Positions 38,101-44,785 of a stretch of DNA of 64,000 bases are shown in pieces; positions within the stretch are counted from its first letter, which is position 1; each line of letters starts with the position of its first letter. A program made the translations under genes and the position numbers. The notes below the pieces were generated by a model. It did no database searches and was not told where the DNA came from. It worked only from the letters and a program-made list of their open reading frames with translations. Origin of the DNA: Girardinichthys multiradiatus (taxonomy: Eukaryota; Chordata; Actinopteri; Cyprinodontiformes; Goodeidae); the NCBI RefSeq assembly GCF_021462225.1, contig NC_061805.1, positions 32,567,958 to 32,631,957 of the forward strand. The letters run 5' to 3'.

Positions 38101-41100
38101 TCTTACTTGCTTATGATTTGCTTCACATTGTGAGACCAGAGTTAAATCCTCTTTTAAAATTATGTCTGGGGAGAATCAGGTGACACATGTCTGCATGAAT
38201 TTGGTTTTACAGCAGCTAGTAACTACTGGATGTTGGCGTTATTTAAACTAAATCTGGAGACGATATCAGATTTCATTCGATGTAATCAAATAGATTAGTC
38301 TTATGGAAATAAAGCTCTACTAAATATTTTATCATTAAAGCAACTTCAGATTTTGTGTGCTTATAATTCTTAATATTAATATCTGCTTAATTAGTGCCAC
38401 ATTAAAGCGTTAGCTGGATCAAATTTAATATTAAAACGTATGGAAGCTGTGGGTTAAGATCAGAGAGGGTAAGCTTTACAGAACTTGTAACAGGGACCAA
38501 GGCTTGCCTTGCTGAGATCGCCTCTTAGTGTACTGCTGACCGTCTCTTCCAGCTGCAATCTCTGCAAAGCGAGAACACCTCTCTCAGACGGCAGGTCACA
38601 ACAAATGTCTATCAGACCCCCAGCAGTACAGACTACCCCGACCCATCCAGCCCCTCAGCCCTGAAACGCCGGCAGTCTGCGCGGGCCAGTCGGCCAATGT
38701 CAATGTATGAGACCGGCTCAGGCCTGAAACCCTATCTTTCCAAAGGGGAAACTCCTTACCCAGAGGAGGGTCTCCCCAGCCTGCAACCCTTTTCACATCA
38801 TGTAAGTAAGACCTCTTCCCTGCTGTCCTTTGCAGCTTCCTCTCCACTGCTCATTTCCGTGTCTTTTCCCCTCATTTCTTTACCTTGTCTGCAGTCATTT
38901 TGTTGTATCCTTGTGTTTTATTGTATCTAATATGCCACTGAGTATTTAATTGTATCAAAGACTAAGATTCATTGTAAACATCAATGCCACACATTTGTCT
39001 CATTTCATTGTGTCCAGTTTAGAATCCTATCTACATTGTCTCAGTTTGCTGGACTGCTGCTTTATTTGGACAAACTGTATTTGTGGAAGCAAGATGATTA
39101 GCTTTAAATCTTTGTACTGTTTTAAGTTGATTTGCATTAAAGCTACTGTATAAACACTGTGTTCTGTAATGCATGATGCTTCCCCCACACAAACACACAC
39201 ACACACACACCTCTTGTCTGTTTTGATTATCTATAGGAACACATTTCATGGTTAAATTTGAGACTCGTCTTTTAAGTACCGGTAATTGGCTTCTAGCCTC
39301 TATTTGTTATCAGTTCTTGCAGTTAATGTAGAATCTTTACAAATAACTTCACAAATACCATCTATTCCTCCTAAATTAGCCATTTAAACTAAATCTTAAT
39401 CTGCCAGGGGACATGTCCATCTCCACTCATATTTTTTGTCTTACACGTTTTCATTGAACTATGATTTAACCTCTGTCTTTAGACAGAAAGGGGTGCATTT
39501 GTGACCTCTTCATCCCTCCCCTCTTTTCCATCCACCCTGTCTTGGTCCAAGGACGACACTTCTCAAAAGGTTAAGTACATTTGCACTCGGTCTGCATCCT
39601 TGTGGGACACAGCAGATCCACTTGGAGCCCATTCTATCTGCCCTCCTTCATAAGCTCCTTGTGTACTCCTGCTGTTTATCTGCCCTGCTGCATGAGTCAA
39701 CCTCCCACTGGCTGCCGTCATCAGCATCATCCTCAGTGCACTGTTAACAAGCAGAAAGGCGTAGTTTTTTTGCCGTGCCTTGCAAAAGTATTAATTCCCC
39801 TTCGGACTTTCTTACATTTTGTCAAGTTACAACTTACCAATTTTATTGAGAAGACCGGCCAAATGTGTATAATGTATATGTGAAAAGGAAGGAATATAGT
39901 TTACAAATATAAAATCAAAATCTGGAACGTCTATGATGTGTCTGTATTCAGCCCCCCTAGGTTACTATTTTTGTAGAACCATCTGTTGCTGCCAAAACCT
40001 CTACAAGGATTTTTCATTAAGCCTCTACCAGCTTTAAACACCTGGATAAAAGACTCAGTCCGACTAGATGGAGAGCATCAGTGAACATACATTTTCTTTC
40101 CACAAATTCTCAATGAGATTTAGGCCTGGACTTTGACTGGACCATTCTAACATGAATATTTTTTACGCTAAACAATTTTATTGAGGCTCTGGCTTTATCT
40201 TCAAGGTCGTTTCCCTGCTGAAAGGTGAACCTTTGCACCAGTCATAAACCTTTTGTATTCAGCTCCATCCGTCTTCTAATCAACACTGACCAGCTTCCCT
40301 GGCACTGTTGTAGTATCCGCACAGCATGATTCGGCCACCACCGTGTTTCACCTGGGGAATTATGTGTTCAGTGTGATGTTTAGTGTCAGTTTTTCATCAC
40401 ATATAGTTTTTAGTGTGAAGGCCGAAAATTAAAACCATTATATTTCCTTTTACTTATTAGGTGACTTCTAAAGGCAGTGGGTTACACTGGATTTTATTTA
40501 AGGACATCAGAGTAAAGGGGTCTGAATACAAATGAATGCCACACAGTAGTGATTTGTTAAAAATGTTTGAAACTATCCTTTTCGTTTCACTTTACACTTA
40601 TACATTACTTAGTGTTGCTTTCCCACATACAGTCCCAATAAAATACATTGTGGTTTGTGATTGTAATGTGGTAAAAAAAAGTCCAAGGTGTGTAAATTAT
40701 TTGCAAGGATCTGTAAAGGCATCGCCTGATTGTGCCTGCTGAACCTTGAGTTGAAAGACGAGCTGCAGCAGCTGCTTTTTTTGACCAGCTTATTTCCACA
40801 CTTTAAACAGTAATGTAAAAAGGAAGGAAAATTACACATTTTGTGAAATATGACATACTTTTTTTTCCTGGTTACTTTCAAAACATTTAAGTTTCATTTT
40901 GTCCTGCAGCTGATAATGTTTGCAAAAAGAAAAGAAAATATCTCAGATCTATAGCAGCCAAACGTAATGGTAATGGTTTGTCATTTGAAAGTATGAGTCA
41001 TCGGTGAAAGCAGAAAAGACCTTCATCTCATGTCTGAGTGCATGGAAATTTCCTGAGGGTGAGATTAGTTAGCTTGTATTTTAAGTCAGATTTAGACACG

Positions 41101-44100
41101 GAGATCTCCAGTTTGTGAAAACGCTCAGTTGACATGAGGCATGACTGTACTTGTCTGTCTCAACATTTCGTGAGTCTAAAGTCTAATAAACGCTGGAAAA
41201 TCTGCTGCAAAGACTAAGTTTCTTTCACTGTTATGTTTTGTTACAAACATAAGCAGTGATCTCATTTTTTCTGCATTTGGTTTTATTTTTTTAAGGTGAG
41301 ATTTCTTGCCACATGTAAATAACTTTTAACTTTTTCTTTCACTGGTTTAACCTTCACCTCAGGTATCCACAAGCCTTTATACACACATTAATGTTTTTCC
41401 ACTGCATTTGATTAACACAGACACTTGATATTGCTAATGCTTAAGCAGGATCAGCTTTGGCCTCACACTGATTTGAACAAACCTTCTTAACTTTGTACAT
41501 AGGCTATTATTTTTCCTAATATCCTTTTTTTTGCCTATATTGTTGAAGTCTGGTGCTCTGGCTTCATAGCTTTATTGGCTTGTTTTATACAGCATTCAGC
41601 TTTGCTTTTTATTCTCAATGACGAGCATTTAAATCGTTTAATTATTGAATAGCATAGTCAGTAAAGCCCTTACATGTTATTTTGTCACTAAATTTTCCTC
41701 CAGACCTCAAAGTTGGAAAAGCAAAGCAGCGTGCCAGAAAGTGATTATGACAACACATTTAATGACTCTGAGATGGATGATTCTGGGTAAGATGTTGTTT
41801 ATGCCAACAAAACAAACTCATGTACCTTTTTATTTTCTATGATACACTTACATGATTTGGAAACTCACTTCAGGTGTTTCTTGTCTCACTCTTCTTGACT
41901 TTTCCCTCTGCAGCTTCGGCAGGAGGGGGAGGCTGAGGAGCAGCGGCTGGCTGGGAGAGGGCAGCTCCATTCCTGAGCTAGATGATCTGGAGATGGAGCC
42001 GGACCCCACGCTTCCAAGCACGGAGGACGTCATCCGCAAAACAGAGCAGATCACCAAAAATATTCAGGAGCTCCTTCGAGCTGCACAGGATAATAAACAT
42101 GACAGGTCAGACAGGAGAAGATTTTTTTCAGCCTTAGTGTGTCTGTGCATCCATTTCAGACCTTATTTCCTCCTCCATTGATCATAATTTGGTTACAATT
42201 TGTTACTTTTATGCCTTTTGTCCACTTTTTCCTGTCAACATCTCTTCCTTCTCATTCTACCTCCACCTCTACTCTACTGTTGCAATATTCTTTGGCCTCC
42301 CCATCCTTCACCACCTGTGTGTAGACCATGTGAGCGTGAGGGAGTCCGTCGACTCCGTCACAGCCTGGGATGTTTCAGTACTCTGGTGCCCTGGGCCGAG
42401 AAGGTCCCCTCTCCCCTGCAGCCTCTCAGCCTGCGGTCCCCTGACCACACCTCCTGGTACTCTGGCTTCTGTCCCTGCCTCCCAGGCACAGTTTAATTTT
42501 CCTCTCCATCACACGGTTTCTTTCCTCTGCCGTGTCCCACCTGCTAACAAGCTCTGTTTTTCATGGATGTGCCTCTGCATGGTTAAGTTGCCTGACTTTA
42601 AATAGTTTTATGTTTAAAAAAAAGGGAAGTTAAATCATGCAACAGCTTTGAACTGACAGTATTTGATGTTTCAGGATGACGTTTTTGCTGTGTGGTCGAC
42701 TGTTTCTAATATGGCATGATTCTGTGAAATAATTACCGTAAATCTTGGTAGATTCTAATAGCTAAACAGCATACTAGCCTATTATTTGCTTAGTATTAGT
42801 ATTGTGTAATTATTTATTTAATGTTAAACTCATAAAAAGCTTTTTTCCGTCACAGCTTTCTCCCCTGCTCAGAAAGAATCCATGTGGCTGTAACAGAAAT
42901 GGCTGCCCTCTTCCCCAAGGTTTGATAACACTCTTGTGGTTACAGTTCCTGTCAGAAATGATTACATCCATTCATCGTGACCATGATTTTCATAATGGCT
43001 TTGGGCTTTTGATGATACGTTTCACTCCTTATTTGGATTGATAATAAAATGTGCAGCTGTAATGGAGTTTAAAAACTAGAACTGGGTGCCTGTGTTTGAA
43101 TTTATTGTGGATTCATTTTAAAATCCACAATGGATGAAAATTAAACATACTGTTTCAATAATATACAAACACCTCCCACTAATATATAGATAAATGGCCT
43201 TTAAGCAAGTTGCTAAGCACATGCTTTGTGTAACTACCAACAAGCTCCTGGCATCATTCTATCAGGATATTTGACCATAGAAATGCTAGAAGTCATTTAA
43301 ATTGGTTGATTTTCTTGCATGAACCCAGTTTTCAGCATATTCCATACATTTTCAATAGTGTTGAGGTCGGGGACATACCACAACCCTAATGCTAGCCTGC
43401 TTTATCCATTTCAGAAAGTGTCAGCCATTTAACCATTGATTTGAAGTAAAGATAAAAAAAATTATAATTCCATCCACTTCGCACAGTTGACCAGAAATCA
43501 CTGGCAGTAAAACAGACAGATCAACCGATTAGTTTTGGTCCCGTTCAGTTGTTTGCTTAGAGAACACGTGTAGATCACGTCTGACCATAGGACTTTTCTC
43601 CGAAGGCTCTCCATCCGTGTGAGAAGCTACCTATTTCATTCGCTCTTAAAGGTGTTCATTTTGGAGCAGGGGGCTTCTTTCCTGGTCACCCTGCTGAGGC
43701 TGAGGTTAAACTGATTTCATTGTGGACAGTAACACTGCTGTTCCAGAGTTTTCTGGTTTACGATGGGCTCAAGCCTTGGTGTTTCCTGGGGTTGTGTCTA
43801 AACATCCTATCTGTATCATTTCATCTGAGCAATTTGATTTATATGGTTAAAACCTTTAAACACTGCGTCTCTTTAGCTGGCAGTGACAGTGGTGCACCAC
43901 ACGAAGCGAATGAATGGATGAAGATGGGGGACTACCTCCAAATTCTACAACTTCACCTCTAATCAACAGCAAGATGGTTAAAATTTAAAAACAATGATTT
44001 GTTTCTGCAGGACATTAATAAATAAATAAACAGATTTAAACTCATTTTGGAGTGGATAACACATGCTAACATTAAACCTCTTCAATGGCCCCTACCTCAA

Positions 44101-44785
44101 CCCTATTGGAAATGTACGAACAATGCTTAAAAGCCAGGTCAGGGACAGAAAATCAACCACTTTTAATAAAGCATACCAAGTCTGATTGAAAGAATGGCCA
44201 AATATCCATCAGAATGATGCCAGAAGCATGTTAAGGACTACAAAATATGCTCGATTTCCCTGCAACTTGCCAAGGGTCATTAAGGGGTGCATGTGTATAT
44301 AATTCAGCATATATGTATAGATACAAATTTGTGCACTCAGTTCTTATTTCTTTAACTCATCATAGTTGCCTCACCTTTTCACTTCACCCCAAAAAGCACT
44401 GGTGCAAATGAATCATGAAAGACCCCAAATGAGATTCATGCCAATGAGTGTACGCTTCTGAACTGTCCTTAACTTGTAGATCATTGTCCACCTCATGTGT
44501 TAAGCTTCGTCCCTTTTTTAGTCCCCCTCTCCACAAACCTGACAGTGTGCCTCTTTGTGTGTTCCTGTGCAGAGGCCGCGTTCAGAGACAGTGAGAGGCT
44601 CTCTGCGCCTGCTGACCACCAGCGCCTGCCGCCTTCAGAACGAGTGCCGGAAAGCCGCACCTTTGGACGGCTGCTCAGGGCCGGACATGCAGCTCGTGAC
44701 CCAGCAGGTCATCCAGTGTGCTTATGACATTGCCAAAGCCGCCAAGCAGCTCGTAACCATCACAACAAAGGAGAATACTAACTAA
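11153..44785 (+). CDS. git2: ARF GTPase-activating protein GIT2 (20 coding exons, 751 aa)
   Basis: ARF-GAP and scaffold that binds PIX exchange factors and paxillin at focal adhesions and endosomes. Exons: 11153-11204, 22625-22758, 22969-23081, 26130-26235, 26964-27050, 27142-27272, 27378-27472, 32705-32750, 33166-33217, 33298-33370, 33512-33609, 33712-33823, 35470-35588, 35675-35824, 38553-38801, 39483-39569, 41704-41786, 41914-42105, 42856-42919, 44573-44785. Phases agree throughout and the frame ends at TAA 44783-44785. The ArfGAP zinc finger is C11-x2-C14-x16-C31-x2-C34, with the arginine finger at R39. Ankyrin repeats span about 136-235; SHD/PIX-binding repeats about 265-370; a coiled coil about 425-475 ([19 protein letters not shown]); and the C-terminal paxillin-binding helical bundle about 640-751. 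Human GIT2 has 759 aa. [16 protein letters not shown] and the neighbours point to GIT2 rather than GIT1. The exon 11 donor is GC. Intron 1 is 11.4 kb. Confidence 0.97.
11205..14033. other. GIT2 intron 1, first part
   Basis: AT-rich intron sequence. I recognise no exon, RNA gene or clear transposon. A 250-aa-scale coding signal is absent and the few short open frames lack homology that I can see. Confidence 0.5.
14034..15661 (-). mobile_element. Full-length Tc1/mariner transposon, DD38E (Intruder-like)
   Basis: The element starts TACAGTACAGACCAAAAG and ends with its reverse complement (...TTTGGTCTGTACTGTA), flanked by TA. It is about 1.63 kb with one uninterrupted minus-strand transposase gene. 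The terminal inverted repeats are unusually long, about 260 bp. The right arm (about 15400-15661) is an inverted copy of the left arm, including the last 30 or so codons of the transposase. The right arm also has small losses (for example around 15470) compared with the left. It is inserted in GIT2 intron 1, antisense to GIT2. Confidence 0.93.
14197..15249 (-). CDS. Tc1-family transposase, intact ORF (350 aa)
   Basis: Cut-and-paste transposase acting on the terminal repeats of its own element. There are no stops from ATG 15249 to the stop at 14197. The N-terminal paired-like helix-turn-helix region covers about residues 1-110 ([23 protein letters not shown] motif at 59-62, the usual AT-hook-like linker). 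The catalytic core has D157 (WSDESKF), the glycine-rich box at 192-200 (GGGGVMVWG), D247 ([10 protein letters not shown]) and E286 ([14 protein letters not shown]). D247 and E286 are separated by 38 residues, the spacing described for the DD38E/Intruder sister group of Tc1, rather than 34 as in Sleeping Beauty. Length is normal for the family. Whether it is active cannot be told from sequence. Confidence 0.93.
   Translation of the reverse strand: MARKKELSKEKRVAVITLRNEGQSVRTIGKTFKVSPSAVAKTIKRYKETGSHEDRPRKGRPRVTSAADDKFIRVTSLRNRRLTAAQIREQVNATQSSSSRHISRTTVKRRLCESGLHGKIAARKPLLRTGNKHERLVWAKEHKEWTLDQWKSVLWSDESKFEIFGSNHRVFVRRRKGERMDSTCLVPTVKHGGGGVMVWGYFAGDTVGDLFKIEGILNQHGYYSILRRHAIPSGLLSVGSSFIFQQDNDPKHTSRLCKGYLTKKESDGVLRLMTWPPQSPDLNPIEMVWGELDRRVKAKGPTSAKHLWELLQDCWRTISGDYLLKLINRMPRVCGAVIKAKGGYFEEPRI
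15662..16530. other. GIT2 intron 1 segment between Tc1 and L2 elements
   Basis: Mostly unassigned. About 16285-16390 on the minus strand encodes a degenerate Tc1 transposase N-terminus ([16 protein letters not shown]), similar to remnants at 7980-8045 and 37560-37615. Around 15930-16020 the motif 'cttcgactcgt' occurs twice, which hints at another old repeat. Confidence 0.4.
16912..20171 (-). pseudogene. L2 LINE ORF2 (endonuclease and reverse transcriptase), frameshifted
   Basis: Open pieces are at 19902-20171, 19210-19839, 18295-18780, 17888-18181 and 16912-17856. Endonuclease signatures are seen ([27 protein letters not shown]). RT motif A is present ([19 protein letters not shown]). The motif C position reads [11 protein letters not shown], where related elements have YADD. 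The C-terminal block is complete ([18 protein letters not shown], then [19 protein letters not shown]). Frame breaks between pieces and the insertion near 18802-19090 mean no full ORF2 can be made. Confidence 0.85.
18802..19090. mobile_element. MITE-like insertion inside the L2 element
   Basis: Begins TACCGTATTCTCCGCACTAT and contains 'ggattataaggcgcac' repeated at about 18830-18848 and 18894-18912. It separates two parts of the L2 coding sequence. I know this terminus as a common non-autonomous DNA repeat of fish genomes but do not assign a superfamily. The far end is unclear, so the right boundary is approximate. Confidence 0.6.
20265..20640 (-). pseudogene. L2 LINE ORF1 remnant (esterase-like protein), internally deleted
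   Basis: The frame gives [18 protein letters not shown], then [17 protein letters not shown]. It passes directly to [16 protein letters not shown] and [19 protein letters not shown]. The last part has the DGIHP-type C-terminal block of the SGNH esterase domain found in ORF1 of many CR1/L2 elements. The segment that should carry the N-terminal GDS/GSS block and most of the fold is missing between THE 'KPTLV' and 'MFSHML' parts, so the esterase cannot be functional. Confidence 0.7.
20690..21110 (+). mobile_element. Decayed Tc1-like fragment
   Basis: An open stretch at 20725-20937 contains [17 protein letters not shown], the glycine-rich block between the first and second catalytic Asp of Tc1 transposases. 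The flanking sequence is broken and the termini are not seen. Confidence 0.55.
21116..22415 (+). mobile_element. Decayed Tc1-like transposon with nested repeat
   Basis: The left edge near 21116 reads 'tacggtgttgctaaaagtg'. Plus-strand transposase pieces are seen at about 21400-21560 ([17 protein letters not shown]) and 21954-22060 ([19 protein letters not shown]). The right side ends near 22370-22415 with 'ggcacaactaattattagg'. A different interspersed repeat (21565-21915) splits the transposase. Frameshifts are numerous. Confidence 0.7.
21565..21915. repeat. Interspersed repeat nested in a Tc1 remnant
   Basis: Starts 'catccattcatccatttttataccgcttcttcc' (in parts) and runs through '...gacaggtcgcctgtccatcg', '...ggagaacatgcaaactccatg' and '...gcaacagtgctaccaac'. 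This string of phrases is a very common teleost interspersed repeat. It contains a short open frame in each direction, but these belong to the repeat. Class (LINE 3' end or SINE) is not certain. Confidence 0.65.
23082..26129. other. GIT2 intron 3
   Basis: Holds the decayed Tc1-like copy at 24122-25170. The rest (23082-24121 and 25171-26129) is AT-rich. I recognise no exon, RNA gene or full repeat there. Confidence 0.6.
24122..25170 (-). mobile_element. Decayed Tc1-like transposon with altered catalytic spacing
   Basis: The ends match as inverted repeats ('tacacagcctggcct' at 24122 and 'ggccaggcagtgta' at 25157-25170), flanked by TA. The minus-strand frame 24261-24737 gives [42 protein letters not shown] and [18 protein letters not shown]. 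From the first Asp of QDD to the Glu of PIE there are 37 intervening residues (36 from the second Asp). The N-terminal part (24738-25100) is frameshifted. Confidence 0.8.
26236..26963. other. GIT2 intron 4
   Basis: AT-rich. The only structure seen is the poly-T stretches before the exon 5 acceptor (about 26870-26940). Confidence 0.5.
27473..29720. other. GIT2 intron 7, first part
   Basis: No exon or classified transposon recognised. 28350-28370 is an A-rich run followed by a non-repetitive stretch. A motif 'aaaaacggtgt' recurs three times near 29290-29325. Confidence 0.45.
29721..31292 (-). mobile_element. Full-length Tc1/mariner transposon, DD34E
   Basis: Begins TACAGGTCCTTCTCAAAATA and ends in its reverse complement at 31292, flanked by TA. 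The terminal inverted repeats are long (about 210 bp, roughly 29721-29935 and 31085-31292) and nearly identical. This suggests a fairly recent insertion. A single minus-strand transposase frame of 320 codons lies between them. The element lies in GIT2 intron 7, antisense to GIT2. Confidence 0.93.
30000..30962 (-). CDS. Tc1-family transposase, open but internally shortened (320 aa)
   Basis: Open from ATG 30962 to the stop at 30000. Helix-turn-helix region at about residues 1-60 ([20 protein letters not shown]). Second DNA-binding part to about 110 ([16 protein letters not shown]). Catalytic core has D134 (FSDESKF), D224 ([10 protein letters not shown]) and E259 ([15 protein letters not shown]), with 34 residues between the last two, as in classical Tc1. 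The step [13 protein letters not shown] at about 113 lacks the 14-15 residues (K-P-L-L-type segment) normally found between these blocks, and the loss keeps the frame. The intact transposase at 14197-15249 retains that segment (KPLLRTG). The protein may therefore be inactive although the frame is open. Confidence 0.88.
   Translation of the reverse strand: MGKTADLTAVQKATIDTLKQEGKTQKEISERIGCSQSEVSRHLSGKSLGRKKCGRKRCTTRRGDRTLRKIVEKGRFQTLGDLRKQWTESGVETSRATVHRRVQEMGYRCRIPQTWATEKQHWTVAQWSKVLFSDESKFCMSFGNQGARVWRKTGEKEMPKCQKSSVKYPQSVMVWGAVSAAGVGPLCFIKGRVNAASYQEILEHFMLPSAEKLYGDEDFTFQHDLAPAHSAKTTGKWFTDHGITVLNWPANSPDLNPIENLWDIVKRTLRDSRPNTLDELKAAIEASWASIRPQQCHRLIASMPRRIEAVISAKGFPTKY
31721..32068. repeat. 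Long imperfect inverted repeat (MITE-like)
   Basis: The left arm (about 31721-31795) and right arm (about 31991-32068) are reverse complements with few mismatches; both carry 'ccctgcattg' and 'gaaataatct' in the same relative order. The loop is about 195 bp. There is no coding content. It lies in GIT2 intron 7. Confidence 0.75.
32069..32704. other. GIT2 intron 7, last part
   Basis: AT-rich, nothing recognised before the exon 8 acceptor at 32704. Confidence 0.5.
33512..33609 (+). other. git2: GIT2 exon 11 with non-canonical GC splice donor
   Basis: The exon ends ...AGAAACCAG followed by GCAAGTCC, a near-perfect GC-AG donor. The next exon begins GGTCGACAG after TTTTTCTGCAG at 33712. Joined in phase 0 this reads [20 protein letters not shown], an uninterrupted conserved GIT block. 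No GT lies close enough to keep the protein. Confidence 0.9.
33850..35440 (+). mobile_element. Decayed Tc1-like transposon with nested L2 3' fragment
   Basis: Left end about 33855-33960 ('caaattttgtcacattacaa', 'ccaacacaaaata'). The relict transposase start is at about 34202 ([22 protein letters not shown]), in the same position as in the copy at 4206. The N-terminal part continues to about 34510. An L2-like 3' fragment interrupts it at about 34530-34965. The right end near 35340-35400 has 'gttgtggttttaggatg...aacgtgacaag'. It lies in GIT2 intron 12. Confidence 0.7.
34530..34965 (+). mobile_element. L2-type LINE 3' fragment
   Basis: Weak L2 reverse-transcriptase tail similarity, then a 3' end of the form 'atgctttataaataaattggattgg', as in L2 3' UTR termini. 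Many stops. Nested in the Tc1 remnant at 33850-35440. Confidence 0.5.
36207..36224. repeat. Short (GT)n microsatellite
   Basis: A run of nine GT units in GIT2 intron 14. Confidence 0.85.
36545..37735 (-). mobile_element. Decayed Tc1-like transposon
   Basis: Left end 'acaggtcttaataaatttgaatatt' (in parts) near 36545. Matching 'taatttattgagatgtacctgta' sits near 37712-37734. The minus strand carries transposase scraps: [10 protein letters not shown] (second Asp region lost) and [20 protein letters not shown] near 36760-36950, and [20 protein letters not shown] near 37140-37210. The N-terminal remnant is at 37560-37615. It is close in type to the intact DD34E copy at 29721-31292. Confidence 0.75.
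38802..39482. other. GIT2 intron 15
   Basis: Contains a (CA)n run at 39188-39211. Nothing else recognised. Confidence 0.6.
39188..39211. repeat. (CA)n microsatellite
   Basis: About 12 units, in GIT2 intron 15. Confidence 0.85.
39483..39569 (+). other. git2: GIT2 exon 16, probable cassette exon
   Basis: This 87-bp, phase 0-0 exon encodes 29 residues including [20 protein letters not shown]. The equivalent human segment is skipped in shorter GIT2 isoforms, and skipping here would also keep frame. The acceptor is CTGTCTTTAG and the donor AAG|GTTAAG. Confidence 0.7.
39770..40715 (-). mobile_element. Decayed Tc1-like transposon
   Basis: Ends carry the 'ccttgcaaaagtattaa' / 'ttatttgcaaggatctg' pair, the terminus type also seen at 52510, 54070 and 58800. 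Inner sequence reads as minus-strand transposase scraps (for example 'ctcaatgagatttaggcctgg', the reverse of the P-D-L-N-P-I-E codons, at 40110-40130, and the reverse of the GGGRIML-type block at 40330-40350). No open frame. GIT2 intron 16. Confidence 0.7.
40716..41703. other. GIT2 intron 16, last part
   Basis: AT-rich; no exon or repeat recognised. Confidence 0.5.
42106..42855. other. GIT2 intron 18
   Basis: 42180-42590 is pyrimidine-rich with an open frame on the plus strand. It shows no homology to GIT proteins and no usable splice frame, so I treat it as intron. Confidence 0.5.
43150..44330 (-). mobile_element. Decayed Tc1-like element with long inverted arms containing transposase end
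   Basis: The left arm (about 43160-43405, minus strand) encodes [16 protein letters not shown]. The right arm (about 44080-44330, plus strand) encodes a diverged copy of the same block ([17 protein letters not shown]). Both arms continue into a shared sequence toward the outside ('aatggccaaatatcc' and 'cagaatgatgccag' on the right; their reverse complements on the left). The core between them is a frameshifted minus-strand transposase. GIT2 intron 19. Confidence 0.65.

Larger units (their letters stand above)
35825..38552. other. GIT2 intron 14
   Basis: Holds a (GT)n microsatellite at 36207-36224 and the Tc1 remnant at 36545-37735. 37736-38552 is AT-rich with nothing recognised. Confidence 0.55.

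Noticed and set aside
42189..42605. 138-aa plus-strand open frame after GIT2 exon 18
   Set aside because: No similarity to GIT proteins. The exon 18 donor at 42106 and exon 19 at 42856 join in phase without it.
44497..44727. Open frame overlapping the last GIT2 exon
   Set aside because: Wrong frame. The correct frame from the acceptor at 44572 gives [17 protein letters not shown] and the conserved GIT C-terminus.
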